Assembly: GCF_009905375.1 (NCBI RefSeq)
Contig: NC_133657.1
Location: 46,116,192 to 46,180,191 of the forward strand
DNA from: Apium graveolens
Taxonomy: Eukaryota > Streptophyta > Magnoliopsida > Apiales > Apiaceae
Reading direction: 5' to 3'
DNA: 64,000 nucleotides
In this document: piece after piece, positions 56,018-64,000 of the stretch
Numbering within the stretch: the first letter of the stretch is position 1
Layout of the letters: each line of letters begins with the position of its first letter
Translations under genes and position numbers: made by a program
The notes under the pieces: model-generated
What the model saw: the letters and a program-made list of their open reading frames with translations, nothing else
Database searches by the model: none
Told to the model about the DNA's origin: nothing

Positions 56018-59000
56018 ATGGCTGGATCGGATGAAAATTGTGTTAATGGAGTAAGGCCCTCAAACGCTCAAGGTATAAACATGTTCTTTCTTGCATATGT
56101 TTTGTCTATGTATATCATGTATTCGATTTATGTGTCTTTGATTTTTACTTGAATTCTTAGTATAAATTTGAAACTGTTCGTATAAAACTCAGGGATTTTG
56201 AGGGGTGGAAGTGGGAAATTTGCGGCAGGAGTTGGGCACACTAGGAGGGCATTGAGTACCATTAATCGGAATATAGTCGGAGCCGCACCATATCCCTGTG
56301 CTGTGAGCAAGAGAAGTGTTTTGACTGAGTAATTATCTAAATCCTTATACTTTTTTCTTTTCTTTTTTTTTTTTAAATTTTACCAGTAATCCATTTTAGT
56401 CTATGTAAATGTTCCATATCTGGATTTGTGTTAAATTTCTCTTGTTGTTACTGATCAGAAAACATGCCATTCCTAATAAGCATCCACCTATTCCGGTCCA
56501 TCGACCCGTGACTAGGTCAGTAGCTAAAGACTTTCTAATTTTAAAGATCCCTGTCCATGTATTGTTTTCTCATGTTTAAAAATTAATAGTCTATGTATTC
56601 TACCACTTTTTTATATTTATTTTTTGGTTGAATTGTGTCATTTAGGAAGCTTGCAGCTGCACAAATATCTTGCAAGCAACAGCAACAGCCACTGGTGCAG
56701 GTATATCTTTTTTTTGTAAGCTGAGGGTATAATAAAACTTGGAAGATTGGACTAGTTTAATAGATTTTGTTGTTTTATTATATATATTCAGGAAACAAAG
56801 CCATCAGTCCCACCTGTCCCAAAACAAAGTGAACCTAGAGACTGTCCCATAATTGATGTCGATGGATACAGTTTGCATGATGACTATCCTGTGCCGATGT
56901 TTGTGCAACATACAGAGGCTATGTTGGAGGAAATTGATAGAATGGTATGCTGATTTGTCCAGTAAAAAATTCTGCAGTGGAATTTTTTTGCCTTGAGCAG
57001 CGTAATAGTAAATTGATTGTTTTTTTATGTATTATGTAGGATGCTGAAGTTGAAATGGAAGATGTTGGAGAGGAGGAACTGCTTTTGGACATTGATAGTG
57101 GAGACAAGAACAACACACTTGCAGTTGTTGACTATGTTGATGATCTTTACGCTTACTACAGGAGAGTAGAGGTAATATGGCTTTACTTGTTTTTTATTGA
57201 ACCTAAATCCATAAGTTTGTACTGTATATATAAAATGCAAACATTTGTTTTACTTTCAATGTTTATATTTCTTAGCAAGGATTTTTGATTTTCAATTATT
57301 ATGAGTGAGAATTCTCAGAAGCTCTTTGTACAAAGTTAAATGAATTATACTATACACATACTGGATTCAGGATGATTGTATATAGTGAAATGTGGTCGGT
57401 GTGTGTGGGAATGATATAGTAGAATCTTTAAGCTTACTACAGGAGAGTAGTGGTAATATGGCTTTACTTGTTTTTTATTGAACTTAAATCCATAAGTTTG
57501 TACTGTATATATAAAATGCAAACATTTGTTTTACTTTCAATGTTTATATTTCTTAGCAAGGATTTTTGATTTTCAATTATTATGAGTGAGAATTCTCAGA
57601 AGCTCTTTGTACAAAGTTAAATGAATTATACTATACACATACTGGATTCAGGATGATTGTATATAGTGAAATGTGGTCGGTGTGTGTGGGAATGATATAG
57701 TAGGATCTTTAAGCTTACTACAGGAGAGTAGTGGTAATATGGCTTTACTTGTTTTTTATTGAACTTAAATCCATAAGTTTGTACTGTATATATAAAATGC
57801 AAACATTTGTTTTACTTTCAATGTTTATATTTCTTAGCAAGGATTTTTGATTTTCAATTATTATGAATGAATTATCAGAAGCTCTTTGTACAAAGTTAAA
57901 TGAATTATACTATACACATACTGGATTCAGGATGATTGTATATAGTGAAATGTGGTCGGTGTGTGTGGGAATATAACTACATCATTGTTAATTCTTTTCA
58001 CCTTCTAATGCAGAGTTCTAGCTGCGTTCCTCCAAATTATATGATTCATCAAGCTGATATAAATGAAAGGATGAGGGGGATTCTGATTGATTGGTTGATT
58101 GAGGTCAGTCCCAAGTAAATGCAGGCTTAAATTTTATATAGAAGCGCAATTTTCTCTATATTCTTATAATTTTTAAAATGTAGGTACATTACAAGTTTGA
58201 ACTGATGGAGGAGACCTTGTATCTTACAGTGAATCTAATAGACAGATTCATAGCTGTCCACCCTATAGTACGGAAAAAGCTACAGCTTGTTGGGATAACC
58301 GCCATGCTACTCGCTTGCAAATATGAAGAAGTTTCTGTTCCTGTTGTGGATGATCTCATAATGATATCCGACAAGGCTTACACTAGATATGAGGTTCTTG
58401 ATATGGTAAGTCGTGAACCAGACAATTTTTAGTATAGTGTTTACTTTTCCTTCCTGTTATGATTGAAGTTGTGTTGAAGTTGAAGTTCTGAATGTTCTTG
58501 CAGGAGACACTAATGGTTAACAAGCTTCAGTTTAACCTATCAGTTATTACTCCGTACGTGTTTTTGAAGCGGTTTCTTAAAGCTGCTCAGGGTGATGATA
58601 AGGTTTTCCTTTATTCATCTTTATATATTTCATAGCTCTGTACAGAAGTACATTCATGTTATACATAACACTATTCTTTTTAAGTCTAATGGGTAAATGT
58701 GTTATTAGCTGGAGCTTGTAGCATTCTTCATAACGGAGCTTGCGTTGGTGGAGTATGAAATGCTGAAGTTTCCCCCCTCCCTTTTAGCTGCTGCTGCTGT
58801 CTTCACAGCTCAATGTACTCTTGGCAGGGCAAGGGAGTGGAGTAAGACCAGTGAAATGCATACTAATTACCATGAATGTGAACTACTGTAAGTAGTTTCT
58901 GCCTTGACAACTGCCTTATCGAATTATAATTTCTAAACTCCTTATAAGTAGTAGATCTATATTATTCAAAATTCCAGAAAATTATATAATTGTTTTTCTT

Positions 59001-59158
59001 GGATTTTTAACAGGGAATGTTCGAAGCTGATGGTTACTTATCATCAGAATGCGGCCACCGGAAAGCTCACAGGCGTGCACCGGAAGTACAGCACTTCTAA
59101 GTATGGCTATGCTGCTAGAATGGAACCTGCTCACTTCCTGTTAGATGGCAAATATTGA
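56018..59158 (+). CDS. CYCB2: G2/mitotic-specific B2-type cyclin, 11 coding exons, 440 aa
   Basis: Regulatory partner of a cyclin-dependent kinase that drives entry into mitosis. Exons by splice-site and frame reading: 56018-56072, 56193-56328, 56459-56515, 56646-56700, 56792-56944, 57040-57171, 58014-58103, 58184-58405, 58504-58602, 58709-58887, 59014-59158. All junctions are GT/AG and the frame is continuous. Residues 36-45 ([10 protein letters not shown]) are a destruction box for APC/C-mediated degradation. The N-terminal cyclin fold holds the signature [18 protein letters not shown] (216-233), then [11 protein letters not shown] and LLACKYEE. The C-terminal fold holds [19 protein letters not shown] and [19 protein letters not shown]. 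The length is normal for plant CYCB2. The ATG is in a good context (AAAATGGC). No other host gene lies nearby. MSA-like sites upstream suggest G2/M expression. Exon limits are predicted, not verified by transcripts. Confidence 0.95.
57151..57970 (+). repeat. 281-bp tandem triplication at cyclin exon 6/intron 6
   Basis: Units start at 57,151, 57,432 and 57,713 (GCTTACTACAGGAGAGTAG). The first two are 281 bases, and the third is shortened near 57,970 and has a small internal deletion. Unit 1 contains the last 21 coding bases of exon 6 and its donor (57,172). Units 2 and 3 carry copies of both, with donors at 57,453 and 57,734. The copies are almost identical, so the duplication is recent. Confidence 0.95.
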
Positions 59159-59420
59159 AGCAAACAATGCCTTTCTCAAACGATGAGAAAAAAACTACTA
59201 ATAGTACTTCTGGGTGAGGGGTAGGCAATTGTGCAACTGAAGTTGCCCCTGGGTGGACTTCAAACTTTCTGAAGTTTATTCTGTTTTCTTTAAATTGTTT
59301 CTGACTTGTGCTTGAGATGTTGTTTCTTGTTTGATGTGCTGTTTTCAGCAATAAAGGAGCTTTTGGTTGATATGTACATCTGATCTTATAAACAATCATC
59401 ATGGAATAAAGCAACTTACA
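59159..59420 (+). terminator. cyclin 3' UTR with poly(A) signals
   Basis: AATAAA motifs lie at 59,350-59,355 and 59,405-59,410, about 190 and 250 bases after the stop codon. Either could direct polyadenylation. Confidence 0.5.
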
Positions 59421-59533
59421 ATAATGTTAACATAATCTGATGTGCAGTATCTTACTGTAAAATTTTTTGAATGGTGATTAGCAGTAGCAATAGATATCAC
59501 GATAATGGTTGATAAGTCAAGGAGTGGTCTATG

Positions 59534-59741
59534 TTGCACTTCAGCTTTTACTGTGTTCAATCATGTGTTTATTGTTTCTATAAAGAGTGAATTAGCATTG
59601 GTGAAGGTAGGCATCCTATCCCCTCACTTTATTGTTTATTGTTTATTGTTGCACTTCAGCTTTTACTGTGTTCAATCATGTGTTTATTGTTTCTATAAAG
59701 AGTGAATTAGCATTGGTGAAGGTAGGCATCCTATCCCCTCA
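59534..59741 (+). repeat. 93-bp direct duplication downstream of the cyclin gene
   Basis: The copies at 59,534-59,626 and 59,649-59,741 (TTGCACTTCAGC to CTATCCCCTCA) look identical. They are separated by a (TTTATTG)-like 22-base spacer. There is no coding content. Confidence 0.9.
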
Positions 59742-59799
59742 TTTGGTAAAAACAAAAAAGCAGCTTGTAATTTGCTTGACATAAACCCCAGTTGTAGTG

Positions 59800-61587
59800 A
59801 ATTGGACTGTAGTTGGGCACTTGGGGGCATAGAAATGTCAAGAAGTATATATCAAAAAATGTTACGGTCGAACATCTAGAGGAAGTGAATACACCCGAAC
59901 CGAGAAGTCCTCAGGTTCGTTATCCTCCAACCATAGAAATGTGGATAATGAGACCTTTGAGGATGAAGAAGATTATAAAGAAAAAAAGTCAACTCTATCT
60001 ATAAACCTGACAGAAAATCATGTGATGATGTTCAAATACTTTATAAGGACACACTCGGGGGAGACTGAAATCTCCTCAAAGAGGAACTTCTATCCATCTG
60101 TTTGACGGCTCCATGATCCCCACAGACTTCATCCACCTCTTTGAGGACGAAATGGATTTCTATGGGCAGTCCGATGTGGCCAAATGTCAGTGCTTCTCAA
60201 CATGCTTGAAAGGCCCAACCCTCATGTGGTTCAATAATCTCCCCGCACAGTCCATAGAATCATATCGTTCTCAAATGAGGATTATGTCAGAAGGATTATA
60301 GAAGATCACCAAGATGCATTAGTCATTACTAAAAAAAAATTGAAACAAATGCAGTACAAGAGATAATGGTGGACAATGATAGTCCGGTGCACATAAATTT
60401 ACCATAGTGCTTTCTCAAGAATGGAATAAGAAGACCGGAAATTGGGCAATGCAAAAGACATTCCACTATACGGTTTCATTGGAAATAAAGTATAGGTGGT
60501 AGGAGTCATTCACTTACCATTACTGTTTAGATCACCCATTGTCAATCATGGGAAATGGTGAAGTTTCATATAGGCAACGCCATCTCTAGTTATGATATAA
60601 TTCTAGGTCACACAAATCTGGTAGCCTTGAAAGCCATACATCTATCCCACATCTCAAAATCAAGTTCCCCCCCCCCCCTAATAGAATTTGGAGTTGGAAA
60701 AGTATGCACAGACCAAAAGACCTCACAAAAATGGTATGTGGGATCAGACATCCCAAAGAAGTCAAACACCCCGTTGTAGTCAATCAAGCAAGTAGTCGAA
60801 ATGGACCCAAGGAATATCATAGAGGTCCCAAAGCCCTCAAATTATGAACCAGTTGAACCTATCAAAGAGATCTCTATAATTTCCACCGAGCCTAAAAACA
60901 AATAAGCATTGGAACCAAAATTTCTCATCAACTTCGTGAAGACCTCACAGAGCTCCTTCATGATCTCTAACATCTTTGCGTGGAGCCGAAAAGATGTGCC
61001 AGGAATCCCCACGGAGATTGCTTTACATCACCTAAATATCAAATTAGGTGCTCAAGCTATAAAGCAGAAAAGATAATATTTTCCAAGGAAAAGTAATAGG
61101 CAACTGGGAAATGAGTCGATATATTTTTGGAAGCCAATTTCATTTAACCAACTTTGTTTGCAAAATGGCTTTCCAACACAATTATAGTAAAAAAGAGTAA
61201 TGGTAAGTGGCGGATGGGTATTAACTATTCCAATCTCAATAAAGCATGTCCCAAAGACTTTTACCCTCTCCCGAATATTGATTATTCTCATCGAATTCAC
61301 AGATGAGAATGAGCTCGTGGCCTTCATGAATGCATTTTCAGTGTACAATCAGATCAACCTCGCAGAATAGGACCAAGATGACACAACATTCATAACCCAC
61401 AGAGGGATCTTTGCATAAAAGGTTGTTTCATTTGGACTATTAAACGCAGGAGCTCCATTCCAACATGCTCTTAAATCCAGCTAAATGCTCAATCGGGCTT
61501 CGTGGAGGAAGGTTCCTAGGATTCTTACTTATCTAAGGGGTATTGAAGATGACCCAAACCAGATAAATTCTGTACAAAGTATAACAG
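59800..61587 (+). mobile_element. Tat-lineage Ty3/gypsy fragment: gag, protease, partial RT (broken)
   Basis: Gag is readable at 60,113-60,301 (FIHLFEDEMDFYGQSDVAKC, FSTCLKGPTLMWFNNLPAQS), the Tat-type capsid pattern. Protease-end text lies at 60,555-60,700 (YDIILGHTNLVALKAIHLSH). RT reads from FAWSRKDVPGIPTEIALHHL near 60,975 through FMNAFSVYNQINLAE near 61,327 and VSFGLLNAGAPFQHA near 61,429. It then jumps to LNPAKCSIGLRGGRFLGF near 61,470, so the part with the catalytic YVDD box is deleted. No LTR or PBS is seen on the left. The right side is cut by the LTR element at 61,588. A run of 12 C lies at 60,667-60,678. Confidence 0.75.
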
Positions 61588-62067
61588 TGTTGTTGGAGGA
61601 ATTTCGTAACAACACGAAATTGGAGGGTTGCTGGAATATTAGAGCGATTTGTGTGTAGTTGTGAGATTAGGGTTTATGAAAAAGAGGGGCTGGACTTGGG
61701 AGGTGTCTCGATTTGTCTCATTGTATCGGATCCCTTTGCCAAGATGCCTGCGTACCAATTTATATTGGATCAAGCCTACGCAGTTCTGTGAAATTTGGGC
61801 TTATCCCTAAGAGACTTTAGGGATAAGTTTCGTTAATGTGGTAATTACCGATTTTATCTGATTTAATCTGAGCGTTGTGATATCTTCCTGATTTGAAGAA
61901 TATCGTTGAGAGATATTTTCCGTTATTGATTTATTGAGATTGATTCTTTCCTCGTTTCGGAGAGAGGATAACTTGGGGCTTAAGCAATTAATTATTAGCC
62001 GTAATTAATAATTAACAAATTACGGAATTATTAAAAAGTATTTGTCATGCCAAAACGTGGCATAACA
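61588..62067 (-). repeat. 3' LTR of the right-edge element
   Basis: 480 bases. The plus-strand ends are TGTTGTTGGAGG and GGCATAACA, so both strands start TG and end CA. The GGCATGCC-like hairpin TCATGCCAAAACGTGGCATAAC lies at its end. If the left limit is right, the target duplication would start with AACAG (61,583-61,587). Confidence 0.8.
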
Positions 62068-63653
62068 ACTACCCCCCAGTTCTTCAGTGTAGCTTGCTGC
62101 AGTGGAGAACTAAATATTCTTCAATCGCTGAAACAACTAAAAATCGGAGTTTAGTAAATAACATAGAGCACCTTCGTGCTCAAAACAATTATGCGAATGC
62201 ACGTGCGAGACCATGCAAGATCCGAAAAAGATACATATTTCCCTTGTTTGTGGTTGTGCGAGCACAAATTTATAAATCCATTGCGAACAATGATGTTAAG
62301 TTGGACCTTGACGTACACACTTCAAGATAGATATAACAGTCGATTGTAAAATTGTATTATTGAGGTGAACTGCTAGTATTATATGAATGTAACAAGATCA
62401 ACAAACATGCCTTCAGCAAAAGATAAGGCGGAACTTCCGACCTTCAATCTCTTTCTGTACTTAAGATAAGGTGAGCTCGCACCTTGAATCTCTTTCCATA
62501 CTTGAGATAAGGTGAGCTCGTACCTTCAATCTTTCCGTTTGTAATCTTTCTGCCTATCTAGGCGCAAGGTGTCAACAATACAAGTTCACAATCGGTAGTG
62601 TATATCATTCCAAGTGGTTGTCTCAGCTACCAAACATAGCAATTCCCATTCACAAGTTTGAAAATATTTTTCGACATATATGTATTATCGCGACAGTATA
62701 TGCAAAATATTTTAAACGCAATTCAAACATAATAAATATGCCAATTTAAAATTGTCACGATATTTATTTTTCCCAAAAATAATGCTCTTTCTTAAATATT
62801 TTCCCAAAATTATGCATCTCGCATATATAATTTATTTTTCCAAAAGATGCAGCTCGTACGATCTTCTAAAAATCCACAATTCTCTCAAATAAATATCTCG
62901 TACGATTTTTTCCCAAAATATGTGTGTCGTCCAAAATTAAGATGACGCAATAATTTTACAATCATAAAAATATGTGACTCGCACGAATTTTATCACTAAA
63001 TATTTTTCTTATAAAAAATTAGAAGAAAAACATAATATCTATGCATTCATCACGTAATAATAAATTTGCAGAAATAAATCAGGAGAAGAAAAATCTTATC
63101 TTTATTTTCCGCTTCTAACAGGCTGTGAATTTCCGAGTGTCACCATTTTTCTATGGTGCGTTTTAGTGTTCCTCAAGTTTTTTGTCCTTTTCTTTTTCCT
63201 GCTGGCCCCGCAATCTCAACATGACATGTTCATTCGTCATTCTTTTTACTCCATGGTTGCTTCCCTTTTTTTTATTTCTCCTTGTCCGCGCGTGTATATT
63301 ACCTTAACAAGTCCGTCCGCGTGTGACTACAAACGCCTGATCGTTGGGTTTTCTTAAATGCCACGGGTCGCTCCATGTTAAATATTATTTTTTTTGCCAA
63401 GTTTGCATGCCGCCGCTGGGTCTTGTTATTCATCATGAGACTGCCTTTGCTGCACCATGTTGCACCGCCTGGACTCCGCTGAATTGTGTGTTATTGTACA
63501 TCCATATAGGATATATCTGCCACGAGCCCCCTTTTTTTTTCACCATCGGTAATTGACTATCGATCCTCCATTGTATGGATGAACCATAAACCCACGAGTT
63601 TTGTAATATTATTCGTCCTCCTCGAATAATAAACCCCTCCTTCTAGCGCCAAA
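62068..63653 (-). other. interior of the right-edge element, no recognised gene
   Basis: It contains a short tandem array at about 62,423-62,545 (GATAAGGTGAGCTCG then CACCTT or TACCTT), repeated ATCTCGTACGA-type motifs at about 62,850-62,990 and T-rich stretches at 63,170-63,280. ORFs at 62,094-62,330, 63,166-63,357 and 63,344-63,556 lack any family motif. Confidence 0.55.
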
Positions 63654-64000
63654 TGTTGTTGGAGGAATTTCGTAACAACACGAAATTGGAGGGTTGCTGG
63701 AATATTAGAGCGATTTGTGTGTAGTTGTGAGATTAGGGTTTATGAAAAAGAGGGGCTGGACTTGGGAGGTGTCTCGATTTGTCTCATTGTATCGGATCCC
63801 TTTGCCAAGATGCCTGCGTACCAATTTATATTGGATCAAGCCTACGCAGTTCTGTGAAATTTGGGCTTATCCCTAAGAGACTTTAGGGATAAGTTTCGTT
63901 AATGTGGTAATTACCGATTTTATCTGATTTAATCTGAGCGTTGTGATATCTTCCTGATTTGAAGAATATCGTTGAGAGATATTTTCCGTTATTGATTTAT
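63654..64000 (-). repeat. 5' LTR of the right-edge element (partial)
   Basis: It matches 61,588-61,934 without a visible difference. The remaining 133 bases would lie beyond the window. Confidence 0.85.

Larger units (their letters stand above)
61588..64000 (-). mobile_element. non-autonomous LTR retrotransposon (runs off the window)
   Basis: A direct LTR repeat (61,588-62,067 and from 63,654 to the window end) flanks 1586 bases. On the minus strand the interior begins TTTGGCGCTAGAAGGAGGG, a PBS-like sequence next to the right-hand LTR, and ends AACTGGGGGGTAGT next to the left LTR, a polypurine tract. No gag or pol motif is found on either strand inside, so it must be moved by proteins of another element. 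The two LTRs show no difference over the 347 bases present, which implies a very recent insertion into the Tat fragment. The PBS style resembles Tat elements (inference). Confidence 0.8.

Noticed and set aside
1..64000. CRISPR array, operon or bacterial-type system
   Set aside because: Spliced gene, plant retrotransposon lineages and AT-rich LTRs show plant nuclear DNA. The short repeats present are tandem or LTR-derived, without regular unique spacers.

Overview
The window is nuclear DNA from a flowering plant. It holds long LTR retrotransposons of the plant Ty3/gypsy lineages Athila, Tekay (chromovirus) and Tat, nested in one another. One cellular gene is visible, a spliced B2-type mitotic cyclin at about 55.3-59.4 kb (+). 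The LTR style hints at an umbellifer, but that is only a guess and no species can be named from the sequence alone.

Layout. 1-1007: remnant of an unrecognised minus-strand reading frame, cut by an LTR. 1008-4066: truncated Tekay-type LTR pieces. About 4.07-12.53 kb: Athila element A (+), with 5' LTR, tRNA-Asp-type PBS, gag, pol and a third ORF. 12.54-24.01 kb: Athila element B (-), a diverged mirror copy of A. A and B meet 3' end to 3' end around a 9-nt spacer at 12,531-12,539. B is interrupted at 14,159-17.7 kb by a Tekay piece whose LTR segment (R-U5) is inverted relative to its own PBS and leader. 24.01-28.56 kb: 3'-truncated Tekay element 3 (-). 28,995-54,993: Tekay element 2 (-), with 3.8-kb LTRs and a TTACA target duplication. 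Nested in its integrase region is Tekay element 1 (33,835-46,567, +), with 3.6-kb LTRs and a TGTTC target duplication. 55.0-59.4 kb: the cyclin promoter and gene. 59.8-61.59 kb: degraded Tat-lineage gag-pol. 61,588 to the window end: a non-autonomous LTR element (-) with two LTR copies that look identical over the part present.

All retrotransposon coding regions carry stops or frameshifts, so none looks autonomous. Relative ages follow from nesting and LTR divergence by eye: element 1 LTRs differ by roughly 1%, element 2 LTRs by about 5% in the first 200 bases, and the right-edge element by none seen. The cyclin gene reads cleanly through 11 coding exons to 440 residues, and its promoter has three AACGG (MSA-like) sites typical of G2/M genes. 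Its most unusual feature is a 281-bp unit, including an exon end and splice donor, present three times in tandem at intron 6.

I found no convincing new biological system. The observations most worth checking are the Athila mirror pair, the inverted R-U5 piece, the triplicated splice donor and the young non-autonomous element.
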